Of a stretch of DNA of 64,000 nucleotides, positions 48,601-61,814 are shown in pieces. The stretch comes from Casuarina equisetifolia. Taxonomy: Eukaryota; Streptophyta; Magnoliopsida; Fagales; Casuarinaceae. The stretch spans positions 3,101,583 to 3,165,582 of the forward strand of contig CM052359.1 of NCBI GenBank assembly GCA_028551475.1. Reading direction: 5' to 3'. The notes below the pieces were generated by a model that worked only from the letters and a program-made list of their open reading frames with translations, was not told the origin of the DNA and ran no database searches. The first letter of the stretch is position 1. Each line of letters opens with the position of its first letter. The position numbers were made by a program, and so were the translations under genes.

Positions 48601-49805
48601 ACACCAAAAGATGATCAAGGTATATATTTTTACGTCTGTCATTCAGTCGGTACACTAGCAATGTTTTGATTTGTCCAATGTGTGTAATATGAGTATTTGT
48701 ACTTGCTTTTTACAGTTGGTGTATTTGCGGATGCTTCGCCGATGGTGACATCAGTGCTAGATGGCTACAACGTGTGTATATTTGCCTATGGGCAAACTGG
48801 AACAGGAAAGACATTTACAATGGAGGGCCCCGAGCACAACAGAGGAGTAAATTATCGGACTCTCGAGCTCTTGTTTAATGTTGCCAAGGAAAGGAGTGAA
48901 ACTTGTACTTACACCATATCTGTTAGTGTTCTTGAAGTATATAACGAACAGATCAGAGACTTGTTGGCTACATCTCCGACATCAAAAAAGTAAGATTCTG
49001 TTTCTTTCTTTAAATGCACACAAGAAGCCAAACTAATAAAAGCCTTGGAAGAAGCCAGAAATCATACTAGTATTAATGGCTTGAAATCATCCGAGTCAGT
49101 CACTGTGCTGGCCGAGATAAGTTTTTATGGGGCAAAGTCCCACTAATATTTTCATTTTGGCTACTAGGTTGGAGATAAAGCAAGCTTCTGAAGGATGTAA
49201 TCATGTGCCGGGAATCGTAGAAGCCAAAGTTGATAGCATTAGGGAAGTCTGGAGTGTACTGCAGGCTGGAAGTAATGCCAGAGCTGTTGGAAGTAATAAC
49301 GTGAATGAGCATAGTAGTCGATCTCACTGGTAGCAAGCTCTGTTTCCTTTTCTTGTTGTGTTTTGAGCACAGAAATCATTGCTTTAAGTTGTTCCATGTT
49401 CTCATTATTGATTGGCCATACTTCTCAGCATGCTCTGCATAATGGTAAGATCAAAGAACTTAATGAACGGGGAGTGCACAAAAAGCAAGCTTTGGCTTGT
49501 AGATTTGGCAGGCAGTGAGAGGCTTGCGAAAACTGATATACAAGGGGAGCGCCTGAAGGAAGCACAAAATATAAATAGATCACTTTCAGCTCTCGGAGAT
49601 GTCATATCTGCTTTGGCAAATAAAAGCAGTCACATCCCATACAGGTATTGATTACATCTTGCTTACCTTTATCTCTTTCCTCCATCATGTTTCACATTTG
49701 ATACCAAAATCGTTTGTTTTCCTGTTTCAGAAACTCCAAATTGACACATCTACTTCAAGACTCACTAGGTAAATTAATGTCAGTAGTTGAGATCTAGTTT
49801 TTTTT

Positions 49806-49836
<31 letters not shown>

Positions 49837-51753
49837 GGGGTGTTAGGTCCATGTTATCACTTCAGTTTGTAGAAATGCTACATTGTCCAATTATAAGCAT
49901 TTGTTCTTGCAGGCTTTTATTGCTTCTTTTTTCATGTAGTTGTTATATATATGTGCATTGCAGGGGGGGAGTCCAAAACTCTGATGTTTGTACAGATCAG
50001 TCCTTCCGACCAGGACGTGGGTGAGACTTTGAGCTCTTTAAATTTTGCATCTCGAGTTCGAGGCATTGAGTTGGGCCCTGCCAAGAAGCAGGTTGATACA
50101 GGCGAGCTTCAGAAGGTGAAAACTATGGTAGGTCCTTGTGAAATCTACTTGGATTTTTTCTTACAGTTAAAGTTTGAAATCTATTTTCCTACTTTCATTT
50201 CATAATAGTAGTTGTTATGAGGGTTGATCCTAATTATTAATTCGTTCATTTTCATGAAGCTTGAAAAAGCAAGGCAGGAATCCAAATCCAAAGACGAATC
50301 TTTAAGGAAGCTAGAAGAGAACTTACAGAACCTAGAGAGCAAGGCAAAGGGCAAAGATCAGATTCACAAAAACTTGCACGAAAAGATCAAAGAACTTGAA
50401 GGTCAGATTGAGATGAAGGCAATCATGCACAGTCAATCTGAGAAACAAGTTTCACAACTGTCCGAGAGATTGAAAGGGAGGGAAGAAATCTGCAACAATC
50501 TCCAGCAAAAGGTTGCTTTCCACTTGAATAATAGCTGATAGTATGGTTCCTTTTTGCTCACTGCTGATTTTAAATTAATTTCTTCAATAGATCAAAGAGT
50601 TGGAGATGAAGCTTACAGGACAACAGCAATCTGCATCTTTCCAACAGAAGGTTGGTGTAACAATTTTAAAATCTCCGTTCTTTGAACAGAAATAACTCGG
50701 CAAGTTGTAGTTTTTTTCATTTTATTTTGTGTCACTATATTTCCTGGAAATCATGTCTTGAGGAATTGGCTTACATCTTGTAAACAAATTGTGATCATGG
50801 TGCTAAAAGGAAAGCTGGAAATGTTAACCAATATCTTACTTCAAGCAGGTTAAGGAACTTGAGAACAAACTCCAAGAGCAACTGCAAGAGTCGGAGTCTT
50901 ACACCATCACCCTTCAACAGAAGGTGGTCAAAAACTTTCACTTTTGGTTGTGCTAGATCATATGTTGAAGTGTTAATAGGAAGTTGAAAACTCACGGTAC
51001 TTAATGCCTATTTACTTCTTTTTCAGGTAAGTGAGCTGGAGAAAAAATTAAAAGAATATGAACAAAATTCAGAGTCTCACTTATTTCGTGAAAAGGTTAT
51101 CTATTCTTTTCTAGATAAAAATACTATGATTTGAACATATCTATTGAGAAATTTTACTTTACTATTAGTTTATTATAAAATATTGTTGAAAGAAGTTCCA
51201 TTATGCTAATTACTACTTATTAGTTTCTTGATTTTAATTTCATTGCTTATTGTGCTTTATGGTTTCGTTACAAGAGAGAATCTGAAAAAAATATGTATTT
51301 GCCATTTTATATCAGATTAAAGAGCTGGAAGATGAGTTGAGAGTTCAACAACAGCTGCAATGCACTTATGATTGCACCGATGCAATTAGTGCCACTCCTA
51401 ATGAAGGAAAAACTTATACAAAGGATGAGTTCATGCATGAGATCGAACACCGTATATTGAAGAGTTCAAATTCGGTAAGCCGCCCGATGAGTCAAGGGTC
51501 TACAAGAAGAAATGATTCTTTCCATGAAATACGAAAAAAAAGAGAGTCAAGAGAGAACAATACAGTTTTCTCATCTTCTCTAAACGATTCCAAGATTGGC
51601 AGGAAATCTGATCCTCCTAGAATTACAAAAGTTACGAGGACAACAAAGCTGGTCACTACTGCTCAAGGACCCTTGGCTCATAAGCGGACTACCAGAGATC
51701 AAGTTCAAGGGATAAAAGAAAGGGAGACGAAGAAGAAAATCTGGTCAAGATAG
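45631..51753 (+). CDS. Kinesin-14 with N-terminal malectin-like (di-glucose-binding) domain
   Basis: A microtubule motor of the plant kinesin-14 group, usually minus-end directed and active in spindle or phragmoplast. Nineteen exons join in phase: 45631-45853, 46444-46742, 46845-47016, 47122-47192, 47276-47459, 47865-47974, 48087-48186, 48260-48346, 48443-48619, 48716-48989, 49168-49329, 49429-49644, 49731-49768, 49964-50127, 50260-50511, 50591-50650, 50849-50923, 51027-51095 and 51316-51753 (1056 residues). An acidic N-terminus is followed by a malectin-like domain (about 76-230, [12 protein letters not shown] to [14 protein letters not shown]), a coiled coil (about 255-410), then the motor. 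The motor carries the kinesin-14 neck word [12 protein letters not shown] (416), P-loop GQTGTGKT (500-507), switch I NEHSSRSH and switch II DLAGSER. A second coiled coil built from small related exons (about 760-920) and a basic tail follow. It resembles Arabidopsis At2g22610 and At1g72250. Intron 2 uses a GC donor. Confidence 0.95.
49798..49840 (+). repeat. Poly-T followed by poly-G run in kinesin intron 13
   Basis: Eighteen T then twenty-five G, followed by T. Same architecture as 18596-18630. It lies inside an intron and does not touch splice sites. Confidence 0.95.
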
Positions 51754-52259
51754 TGAAGCAAGTTAGATAGAAAAGTAACTGTGTTCTGTATATTGACCTT
51801 TGTTATACTTTTTTTTTTCCCTAACTTTGCTTCATGTCTTTATTTTTTTTCCTTTAACAGACGCACACACTCATGTACTTATCTGTCAAACTTTGAACTA
51901 AAAGATCCCAGGCCACCTTAGCCACTAGGCGAAGGTGATCAAGTGTTTGTTGAAGTTTAATTTCTGATGTTAAACTAGAAGAAAAAATGCAATTTTTTGT
52001 ATTCTTTTTTGTACTATGTTTCCATGATAAAGGAAATGTATTTTGAAAAGGCAAGCATTATTGCTTTTGACTATATTCTAAACCCACCTTATAGGGGGTA
52101 GGTTGAATAGAAAACCATATAATAACAATGTGAATAATTGAATCATTTAAAGAAATTACAAGGTAATTTATTCCTTTAAAAATGTCTAGTCAACACTTCG
52201 TGTGATATTTTTCTGAATTTTCATGTATGATATTTTTGTAGAGAAGATTTAGAAAATTT

Positions 52260-53330
52260 TAGAAAATAAAAAAGTTGATGCGTATTGTTCACAAAATACA
52301 TTGAAATGTATAAGAAATATCTAAGTATAGCTTTATTTGCTAAATTATTTTGAAAGACAAACTAATCATAACAAAATAAGTAGTTGTACAAAACAATTCA
52401 ATGAATTAATAGTGTGACTTATGTCAATAACAACAAGAATCATATGAGCATTTATGCTTTAATTACAAGTTTACTAATTACACATGGAGGCAATTCTAGT
52501 TATGAATAGACTTTCTCAAATAATTAAACACTTAAGAGAAAAAAAAAAGTTAATTGGATTATTATGGTTATAAAAAGAAAAAGTTTTGTAGTAATCTTAT
52601 GTTAGGATTGGTGAAACAATTAGGTTAGAAGATATTATTGTTATTACATTAAGGGTCTCTATGTAATTGTAGAATTAGAAAATATCTTCTAGATGTAGTA
52701 GGTTTCCTAGTAGTATTAAACTAGGATTCTCATTCTCTAGCTGTAGTAAGTTTTTTTAATAGTATTTAACTAAGATTCCTTTAAAGTTTTTCTATAAATA
52801 AGAGAAGTATATAAAAATGTAAGGGACAAGTATAGATAATCCTATTAGGGGACTAGTTGTTGAAGAGAACCCCCTTCATGAATTATAATTAATAAAAAAA
52901 TTCATGAGATACCTATTTGATAAGAGTGAAAGTATGAAAAAATATAATGAAGATAGATTATAAGAGATGTAGAACATTATGATATTCTGAACCTCTTAAA
53001 TTTATTTTGTTTGGGTGTGTGCGTTCTTATATTTGTGTATTTGATCTCTATGTTGATAATGTTACTTGGTTAAATTTTTTAATATTTTATTGAATATATC
53101 CTTTAAAACTATATTATCACATTTAGAATTAAAAATTAGAAAAAGATTCAATGATCAAAGTCTAAAGAGTACAACCATTATTGTGAAAATTAAGAAATAT
53201 GTAAAGCACAAGATTTCATCAATTAGGAGTATAAGACTTATAAATTGTAATAAATATTTGCAAAAGTGTGAGTTTTTCAAATGTTATTTTTGAACTTATG
53301 TGATAGATGACTGATTAAATAATTTTGCAT
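52260..53330. repeat. Dispersed AT-rich repeat, copy 1 (interrupted)
   Basis: Aligns in the same orientation with 63370-63990. Shared words include AACAATTCAAT, TATGTCAA, CTTTAATTACAA, AAGTTTTGT, TATCACATTT, GATCAAAGTCTA/GGTCAAAGTCTA and CTTATAAAT/GTTTATAAAT. It is interrupted by about 490 bp (52600-53089) missing from the other copy. Confidence 0.65.
52600..53089 (+). mobile_element. Possible solo LTR inside a dispersed repeat
   Basis: A ~490-bp stretch starting TGTTAGGATTGG, with a promoter-like TCTATAAATAAGAG (about 52791) and a poly(A)-like AATTAATAAAAAA (about 52887), is absent from the related copy at 63745. That is LTR-like organisation, but I cannot define a clean CA end or target duplication. 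Confidence 0.35.
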
Positions 53331-53343
53331 TACCATGCTTGTG

Positions 53344-53368
53344 ATATATATATATATATATATATATA
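53344..53368. repeat. (AT)n microsatellite
   Basis: Uninterrupted TA dinucleotides for about 25 bases. Confidence 0.95.
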
Positions 53369-54010
53369 GAATAAGGTTCTTCAACTTTTTAATTCTTTCA
53401 GACATCATTTTGGATCTAACTTTCCCTACCCATCCTAAAAAGAATTTTTTTTTTTGTTAAACCAAGACACTAAAATGACGCCACATTTCCAAGCATCATT
53501 TGCCCATGTGTCACAACAGATATTCAATCCACACCAGCGCGCGTGCAAGCACGCGCGTCATCCCCGGCCTTACAACCGACTGCAATCAAGCTTGTGTAGC
53601 TAGAATTAACTCACTACCAGTAATCAGGGAAACAAGAAAGGAAGGCGGCGAAGGCTAGTGATCTCAGACAGCAAGAATCCTTAGAGAATGGAAAAAGAAC
53701 CAGTCAAATCATTCCTAATTTGATCTAAGCATTCAAAATTCAGAAGACTTCCATATTCATCTTCCCACTCAAAGTCGGGGAAGAATCAAATTTATACTTT
53801 CCATTTTTTTTTTTTATAGAAATCATGTATTTGTCTTTTCATACATAATTGTGACGAAACCATATAGAAAATTACTGAATTAAGCAATATAGTTATCCTT
53901 ATGTTCTTTCTATATGCTTTACCTTGTTCTTCATCTTTCACTTAATTTCATGATTTTAATTTCTCTAACTATGTATTACAGAGCTAGATGACGAAGGAAC
54001 CTTTTTTCTC

Positions 54011-54011
<1 letters not shown>

Positions 54012-54041
<30 letters not shown>
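54012..54041. repeat. (TTTC)n microsatellite
   Basis: About seven TTTC units in an AT-rich intergenic region. Confidence 0.95.
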
Positions 54042-54043
<2 letters not shown>

Positions 54044-57000
54044 CGATCCCTCGTAGAGATGTCGTTAAGCTATAATGTTCTTGGTTTGAACTTTTTTAGG
54101 TCAAGAAATTTATAGAACTAAATCAAAGAATTTTAATTCATGTAGTATTTAGTGTTAGAAAATCTTTTAGTATTGGCTTGTGAGAAAATAAAATACATCA
54201 ATATATAAAGAATAGAGCAAATTAATATATTGATAATGTGTGATATCTAATTTCACAATCTAAATTCCAAGTGAGGACATACTTTAGATAAAGCTTTAGC
54301 AATATTATTGTGTTATAAGACCTAGATATCTTTCCTTATATACTGCTTGTAAGAGAACGAAGAACCTTCATATATAAGATCTTTGATAGAGGGTTCAGGA
54401 TTATTAAAAAATATATATATATATATTAGTATATTAATGATGTAAAATATATATTAAATTTTATCATAGTATCTTATCCTGAACATAAAAAACACTTTTT
54501 GTGGGGACTTTATTCAAAAGTTATCTCGCATTCTTACTTAAAATTTAAGCTACGATATATTATATAAGTGATATCTCAAAATATTTAAAGTTTATTAGAA
54601 AAGTAATATAATATCTTTTTCTAAGTTAAAGGGGATGTGAATAAGTGTAGAAGACGGAACCTCTTTGGTCCTAGGCAATGTCTATTCCAAGAAAGCTAAA
54701 CACTTGTTAGACTCACTCTATGATTAATTTGTGGGTATTGGAATTTCTTCCCTCACTAGATAAAGGGAAAAATAACGAAAGGGTGAAAGCCACCTGTACA
54801 CTCCGTAGTCTAAATCAAAGTGGCTTGTCTGGATTTGATTAGCTTCGGTATGAAAGAATCTTTGTCCTTCCTCTTTCCTTGATAGTGTCATTTACCAACA
54901 ACAAAAGACAAAATCCTTTTTGAAAATACTTGTAAGAAAAAGAGGAACTATGGATGTCCCATTTTAGCTGGGTTTCTTGTCCTATCCAAGACTTGACTCT
55001 TCTTGAACTGCTATTCACGATATTTTATGTAGAATTAATATAAAATATCTCCCAAATTAGAAAACAAACTCAAATTACACTCACGAAAGGTGAAAGAGAA
55101 ATGATAAAGGTGATTTGGTGGAAGGTGTGGGGTTGAGATGTTGGATACGCAAAGACCTGAGGAGCCCAAAAAGCTTGATGTCAATGGAAGCGTTTTTCTC
55201 GTTTTGAAGAGATGAGACGCTCCGACAGTCAAGCACGTCACCGGAGACACCTCAAGACAAAAGCTAATTGATGAAGAAGCGTTATTCTGCTATGATGACA
55301 TTTTTGATTAGTTAATTGCAAGTATGACCTTTAGAGAGAGAGGGACTTGGAGCAATTTCTTCATATCTTTACCATTGATGAACCCTCCTTTACCCCAATC
55401 TTTATTGATTACCCTCCATTGTCTCCAAAAAGTAATAAGCAGAAGGATGTAAGAATGAATGTTGAACTTGAGACTTTTTAAGCAAAGATGGCTTCAAGCG
55501 ATTAATAGCTTTATTGAGTACTAGTCAATTGACAATTTAATAGTTGTCTTTACCAATTATTCTTGAATAATGTGATATAAATATATTAAACTTTGTCTAA
55601 ATTTTTTGTTATAAGAAAGGTATCACGACTAAAGTATTTGAGAGCATATAAATATTTTTTTTCTTTATAAAGAGGATTTTTAAACAAGATTTATGTCACT
55701 ATTTAATATGGTCTTGCTCCTAAACATAAGCTACCCTATGAATTTAAATTTTGATTTTGTGTTACAAAGATAAATCTTACCAAAAGGTTATTCAAGAATA
55801 AATTGATGTTTTCTATAATTTACTTGGTAGTTTAAATAAAGCTATTAGGAAATACTCACCAAAATATTGAAGACTTAGATATTCATCCCCAAACGCCTCC
55901 TCTACCTAACCCAAAAAAATAGATTTTCAAACTATATAAAAGCAATATGAGACTTAGATTGGGAAATCAACAAAAAATGTTAATTGTTCTTCTTGGGATA
56001 GAGGAACCAGTGCCTTCTTCCTCCACATACTGTACAGGGATACATGCTCCAACCTTATAAAATGGAGCTCTGCAGGATCAGTTCCGAGCTACTTAACTTC
56101 TGTGAGCAAGGTAATAGCTGTAACGTGCTGGCTCTGTGGTCATTTTCACGTTGGTTTCCTGTTGGATGGCCGACATATCGTGGTCGGTGAGTGGGACCAA
56201 GATAAGGAGGTAGGATGATGTGTTGAAGATGAGGATCACCGTAGGGTTTCTCTTTAGGTCATGAGCTTCTTGCAGGATGTAACTTGTAAACGACAGTTGA
56301 CGCAAACACAAGCAGCCATAACCAAAAAGCTTCCCTTCACTCGGTCTATCACGTTAATCACGCTTCTTCTTCTAAGTTCTCAACCCATCTCTCTTTGTCT
56401 CTCCTCCTAAAGCCAGATTAATTATGATATCGGACGGGAAATTTGACTCAAACAGGAAATGCTTATGTCGGTACTTGTTTCATTTAGTATGAAACAAGGC
56501 CAATATCCCGATATCTATACATACACTAAAAGCAAACAGAAAAGGACGATTGAAAAATATGTACGCCGTGCTAATGATGTCCCAATTTTGTTAGCAAAAG
56601 TCAAGAAAGTTGTAAGACAAGAGCTTCTTTGCTTAGAAACATCAAGAACTCTGAAGAAAATATTATTTTAGGTAAGATTCAGAAGCTTTGACCTCAATCT
56701 TTGTATAGTTATGGTAATTCTTGTCACGTTAGGGTTTTGCTTTTGTTTTCTGATGTAATCTGCACGAAGGATGCAGGAGAAAACAAATGCAGAATGATTG
56801 CCAAGCTTTTGTGCGCGTGTAAGAGAGACAGAGAGAGAGAGAGAACTGGCATGAAAAGGTGTGGGAGAGAAGTTAATACGCAGGGATAGAGGCAGAAAGT
56901 TGTCTACATATACATGACCTCTTCAGCTTCAAATAAACCTAGGAAGGATTATTGGCGGAATGTGTAATAGTTCACTGCATAGAATGTCGAGTTTGTCCCA

Positions 57001-57740
57001 TGATGTGGGCCAAAAAGAAGGCAAAAGCAAGAGCAGGATCGGCCTTGTTACAGGCTGTGATCACTCAGTTACAGGTAAGATGTGGAAGTCCTAAAGCTCA
57101 TGGAGGAGAAGAAAGAGGTCATACTGATGCAAGGAAAGAATATCCAGTCAACTTTTTTGGCAGAAAGCCATCTGTTTACGTGATAATGGTAACTATTCGA
57201 GGAAGAAGATGAGGAAAAATTCGACCAAAAAGCTTTCATGATTCATAAGAAAGTTCATCTGGATCGTTCTCCAAACAGGCCAAAGAACTATGGTTTTTAA
57301 TTATTGAACCTCACGGGGAACCTTTGTGTAACGACAGATAGACCAGAGATTAATGCTAATCCTTTTCAAGATCGTGGGGCCTGTTGTTTTTCACAGAAAT
57401 AGTGAAAGCAAAGAATAAAGGTGACAAAGGCAGCAAAGGAAAAGCAAAGCTCTTTCTCTCACTGGTCGTTGAACAGAATCACCATTTAGCAGGGACAGTC
57501 GAGTCGAGTCCGGGCTCTTTCTCCGAGACACTAAAAAGCTAAACGTAGCATTTTTTTCCCATACACCAAAACGAACCCTAAGCTTTAGATGCTCTATTGC
57601 TCTCACTCTCTCACTCATTCAAATGTTGACAGTCGTTCATTCAATACACTTTCAAACCACCACTTTTTTAGACACCATCAGGTCACAGCACTATGCACCT
57701 AATAATTACGGAGAGCCCTAGGCACAGATACAGAGCGAGC

Positions 57741-57763
57741 GAGAGAGAGAGAGAGAGAGAGAG
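57741..57763. repeat. (GA)n microsatellite
   Basis: About eleven GA units, in non-coding DNA about 650 bases beyond the end of the Dof gene. Confidence 0.95.
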
Positions 57764-58416
57764 GGATGTGCTGGAACTGCAGGCCTAGGGAGAGGCTGAG
57801 CAGCGGAGGCCTTGGCCAGCTGCTGCCACTGTGCCACTTTGGTGTTTCGATAAACTGATATTGTCTGTGGCTCAGGAGCCTAAGAGACTCAGTTCTGTGA
57901 CGGAGTTCTGGGTAAAAACCATACAAAGATGTGCTATGAAGGTTCACATGATTACAACCGAAAGATCATGGCAGATCCCAAATGGCTTTTGGAAAGAGGA
58001 GAAGAGCATCTGCAACGTCTCGAGGTGGGAGAGATGGAGCATGAAAACCACAAAAATTGAGTCAGGCATGCACGTATATGTATATCTAAAGGGCACTCCC
58101 TTTAATTCATCATCTAAAACTTACATTTATTTGCTGCCATCATCGGCAATCATCCTACAGTTACATGCAGAAGAAACGGAGAAAACTATAATCAATAGCA
58201 TCAACATTAGCAACGAAAATTGGAACTGAACCTGGTGATCGACATTATACTGTGAATATAAGCTTGAATTAGAGAACAAAACGCTATCTCTTTTACATGT
58301 TGATCTGCACTCAGGAAAGAAACAACAAGCAAACATATACCTAAATGAGTTTTAGATAATTCTAGATTTTCTCTATTCTCGATGTCCCTTAAGGTCTACC
58401 TCTTGATCCTCCTCAT

Positions 58417-59433
58417 CTAAGGCAAAGCGCTATATTGTTGCAAATCACCCCATGTTTGAATTCCATTCCAGCCGCTGTGGTTTTCGTGGCCACCGTTGCC
58501 GCCACTGTTGGTCGGAGTAGGGGTCACTGGCCCATAAGAGTTCCCGAAGAACCATTCCGTCGCTGGCTGGTCACCACTTGTCCCATCTTTCCTTGGATTA
58601 CCAGCGCCACAAGCCTCCGGTTTTGACATCTCCAGGTTGTGGAACACAATGGGTTGCGGTTTCTGAGAGTGGTTTTCAAGAGGAATCGGAGAAGCGCAGT
58701 TATCTTTATGACTCTCACCACCAAATAACACGGCCAGCCTCTGCTGCTGGAGCTTCCAGTGCAAGTCCTGGTTTATTGTGCTCAGTGACTCGATGGAGGA
58801 AGCAAGAGTACTGTGAACGGACATGGGGTTCGTGGTCTGAGCTGAAGCACTAAAAGTACCACCAGCAGTTGCCGGAGGAAGGGGATAATTAAAACCTACC
58901 AGAGAATTAGAGCTTCCAGATGGATCAAGTGTAAAACAAGGGCTGGTGATACTTCCAGAAGCAGCAGCAAAACCACCCGAAACGTCCACAAATGAAGAAA
59001 ACTGGTTATAGATACCAGTTGATGGCGGGTGAAGCCTAGGGAACGACAACCCACCAAGCTGAAAATCCATGGCCGGGGATAGACCATGGAAGAACTTCAA
59101 TCCCCCGATCTCCGAAGATGAGCCCGAGTCTTTGGAGTCGCCGGAGAGCCTCGAAGATGACTTAACCTTCTTGTTTTTCCGGCAGCCGCCACCAATAGGC
59201 ACGTTGCGCAGAGCCCCACCTTTTGTCCAGTACCTTCTACAAGTCTTGCAGAAATGCCTCGGCTGCGTGAGGCTGTAGTTGTTGTAGTAGCAGAATTTGG
59301 TATTGGGCGAATCGCACCGTGGACACTTCAGGCCTTGCTCCGGTGGCCTGGTCGAGGCAGTTTTGCGACTGCCGGAGCTTTGGTTGTCGTCTTTGACAGC
59401 CGGCTTTTCCTGAACGTTACCCGGTGACATCAT
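58417..59433 (-). CDS. Dof zinc-finger transcription factor
   Basis: Dof proteins are plant-specific nuclear factors that bind AAAG elements. This is a single exon of 338 residues, read from the tandem ATG at 59433 ([11 protein letters not shown]); a GTG two codons earlier is not used as the start. The Dof finger spans about residues 35-92, with C37, C40, C62 and C65 in C-x2-C-x21-C-x2-C spacing, the [20 protein letters not shown] core and [14 protein letters not shown] at its end, where the basic cluster can serve as nuclear signal. The rest is Ser, Gly, Pro and Asn rich. It ends [15 protein letters not shown], a C-terminal word shared by several Dof proteins. It is followed, tail to tail, by the kinesin gene 6.7 kb away. 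Target genes and exact orthologue not assignable. Confidence 0.96.
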   Translation of the reverse strand: MMSPGNVQEKPAVKDDNQSSGSRKTASTRPPEQGLKCPRCDSPNTKFCYYNNYSLTQPRHFCKTCRRYWTKGGALRNVPIGGGCRKNKKVKSSSRLSGDSKDSGSSSEIGGLKFFHGLSPAMDFQLGGLSFPRLHPPSTGIYNQFSSFVDVSGGFAAASGSITSPCFTLDPSGSSNSLVGFNYPLPPATAGGTFSASAQTTNPMSVHSTLASSIESLSTINQDLHWKLQQQRLAVLFGGESHKDNCASPIPLENHSQKPQPIVFHNLEMSKPEACGAGNPRKDGTSGDQPATEWFFGNSYGPVTPTPTNSGGNGGHENHSGWNGIQTWGDLQQYSALP

Positions 59434-59734
59434 CGCCACACAGACAGACAGACAGACAGGCAGAGATATGGGGGGAAACTAGATGCTTATGTTGTGGAGA
59501 TTGGAGTTTCCTCTCTCAAAGGCAAAGATACTCAATTCAATGGTTTCATGCTTGGAGATGACTGGGCAAGATGCGGAGATGCTGATGGATGGGTGCCTGT
59601 GATCTTCATCAAGGAGATGGATTGGGATGTTAGACAAAAAAAATTTACATACCAGGAGGGTTAAGGATTATATATCAGGTAGAATGAATAAAGTAAAAGC
59701 AAGCAACTACACGAGAGAGAGAGAAAGACAGAGA

Positions 59735-59765
<31 letters not shown>

Positions 59766-61814
59766 CAGATCTCATTAGAAAAAGGAGTTGGTGTCTTTAT
59801 ACAAGCGGAGACAAGAGAGAGAAGTAACAGAGAGAGACAGAAGGTAGATGGTCTGAAACTGAACTGGCAGAATGAGAGATCCACAACTACCAGAAAACGA
59901 TTGGATACAAATAGTTCTTAGTGGTTGTTGATGACCAATATTCGTCCTTTATACATCAAAATAAAATTTCGTCTCACTTACGTACAGAAAGCACAAAATC
60001 AATTGAGAATTTGAATTAAGCACTGCTTCAAAATAGAATTTCGATAAGTACTTAACTCAGTCATGAACAGATACTATTGAAGACTAAACTAAAAAATCCC
60101 AAGTTTAACACCCATGTAAACTACTTGCTTGTGTCCATTCTGCATGCGGATTAACGCCTAAGCTAACAGAACAGGTTTCTAAGAAAATGATTAGTTGAGC
60201 GAAGGGAGTTTCCTAAACTCATGAATGTGACGGATGGAATGATGCATGAATACGGAGGCATAAACACGCGTGAAGGGGCTTGGAGGTAATATGATAGGGG
60301 GACGCAGACATAAGTGAGATCAGAGAGCAGCAATTGCAGAGCAGTAGGCGGAGCAGGCAGTAGTAGGCTTAAGCAGCGGGTCAGCGAGTAACAGCAGCAC
60401 CGCAGCAGTGGGGCTCTGCCACTTTACTGCAGCTTTGTCTATTCCTTCCTATGTAATGTCCCTTTTGAACCAAAGTTTAACCCCACTCTACTTTACAGAA
60501 GGACCCCATAGAGGAACACGCGTTAAACTCACTGCTCTCACTGATTCATTTACCATTCCCATCAGCCATAATTAAGGATGATGGATTAAAAAGTATTCAT
60601 CCATAGTAAACTTAATCCATATAAGATTAAGATAAGCTTGAAGAAAAGAAGAACTCTTCAACTCTTTACGTGCTTTGATTGACTTGCGGGGGCTAATTTT
60701 ACACGGTTTCATGAGTCAGCCAAAGTACATCTTTGACGACCATATGAATTGCGAAGGGATATGCTTTTCCCATCAGTGGAAGAACACCTTGTCTTCTGGT
60801 TGAGAACGCTTTCCTGAAGCAGGAGATCTAGTTTTACTTACTGTAAGAGACATCCCCAGTCAGTGTACTTCAAAACAATGTCGCAAAACTTGTACAAAGG
60901 AATGCTTTACCTTGGCACCTGAACTGCAAGTTAACGGTATTTGAGCAAATTGTCAGAAAAAATAAGAGGTCATTGTGCCACCCACCAACATGGATACTCA
61001 AACAAGGTAATACAAAACACCTTCTAATATGGTATTCTAACATGGTATTCTAATATGGTATCATAGTTCATATTCATCCAATACGAAGATGTGTGTTGAA
61101 TGTATGGTTGTTGACTTTGATAAGTTATGTGGGGAATTCAATCAAGGTGTGGTGAGAAGTCCCATTCAAGCAAGGCACTACCGACCAAAAACGTTTAAGG
61201 AAGAAACAGTAGGGGGGTGGTGAAACGTGGAACGCCCCAAGATTAGATGTCAAGCGCCAAACAGCTAAGTCCAGCCAGGTTGACGGAAATCACAGCTGAG
61301 AGGGAGAGGAGGTGGGGAGGAACACGTGAGGGGTGGCTGGATTCCCGTGAGAGCAAACCAAAGACAAGCCCATACGTTCATATAGCACCATTGCCTCTTG
61401 CACTCTCCATACGTTACAACATCTCACGGGCCTCCCCTTCTCAACCTAACCACTTCGTTTTCGTTCCCCGTTATCTCTATTTTCCTTGTAATCTCATCCC
61501 CAATTTAGTCAAGTTTCTCAAGAAGCTTCATCCATAGAACACGACAAAGATGCAGGATCAAAAGGCCTGAACTTTAGTATCATCTTAAAAGGTCTGTTGC
61601 TGAGGATCATGATCTATCATGTAAATTGTCTAGACAACACGAAGCAAAGCAAAGGTGCACACAGTATAGAATTCAATTCTACACCAAGAATTGTCTCCGA
61701 ATCATGGGCATCAAGTTCTGACCAATCGTTTTTGACCCGTAGTGCGGCAGACTTGCCTCGTATCATGCGCTGCATAGCCAGGACGACCATTAACGGCCAA
61801 TTTCTTCTTAACAT
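59434..61814. other. Leader and promoter region of the Dof gene
   Basis: 59434-59930 contains a CAGA repeat (59442-59462) and a long GA-rich tract (59712-59765), typical of Dof leaders or promoters. 60300-60420 is GC-richer with GCAG repeats. 60430-61814 holds no gene I can support; a 96-codon frame at 61247-61537 has no recognisable domain. Confidence 0.5.
59712..59765. repeat. GA-rich tract upstream of the Dof gene
   Basis: About 54 bases of nearly pure GA repeat, 280 bases before the Dof ATG on the non-template side (CT on the gene's sense strand). Such tracts are common in plant core promoters and leaders and may bind GAGA-type (BBR/BPC) proteins. Confidence 0.9.

Larger units (their letters stand above)
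51754..58416. other. Long non-coding interval between the kinesin and Dof genes
   Basis: 51754-52080 is probable 3' UTR of the kinesin. 52100-55900 is AT-rich with a dispersed repeat (52260-53330), a possible solo-LTR-like insertion (52600-53089) and microsatellites. 55900-58416 has more balanced composition (including CTTATAAAATGG at 56053 and GA repeats), but no reading frame that I can support as a gene. Short frames at 56093-56311, 56459-56671, 56952-57212 and 57831-58229 lack recognisable domains. Confidence 0.5.

Noticed and set aside
56093-56311. 72-codon minus-strand frame
   Set aside because: Hydrophobic middle looks tempting, but there is no signal peptide at the start, no known family, and the upstream frame closes quickly.
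57831-58229. 132-codon plus-strand frame before the Dof gene
   Set aside because: No proper ATG start, no recognisable domain; probably part of the Dof 3' flank.
59739-59921. Short frames across the GA tract
   Set aside because: They are simple translations of a GA microsatellite (Arg-Glu runs).
61247-61537. 96-codon frame with an ATG
   Set aside because: Low-complexity, no domain, no plausible splice partners, located in promoter-like DNA.
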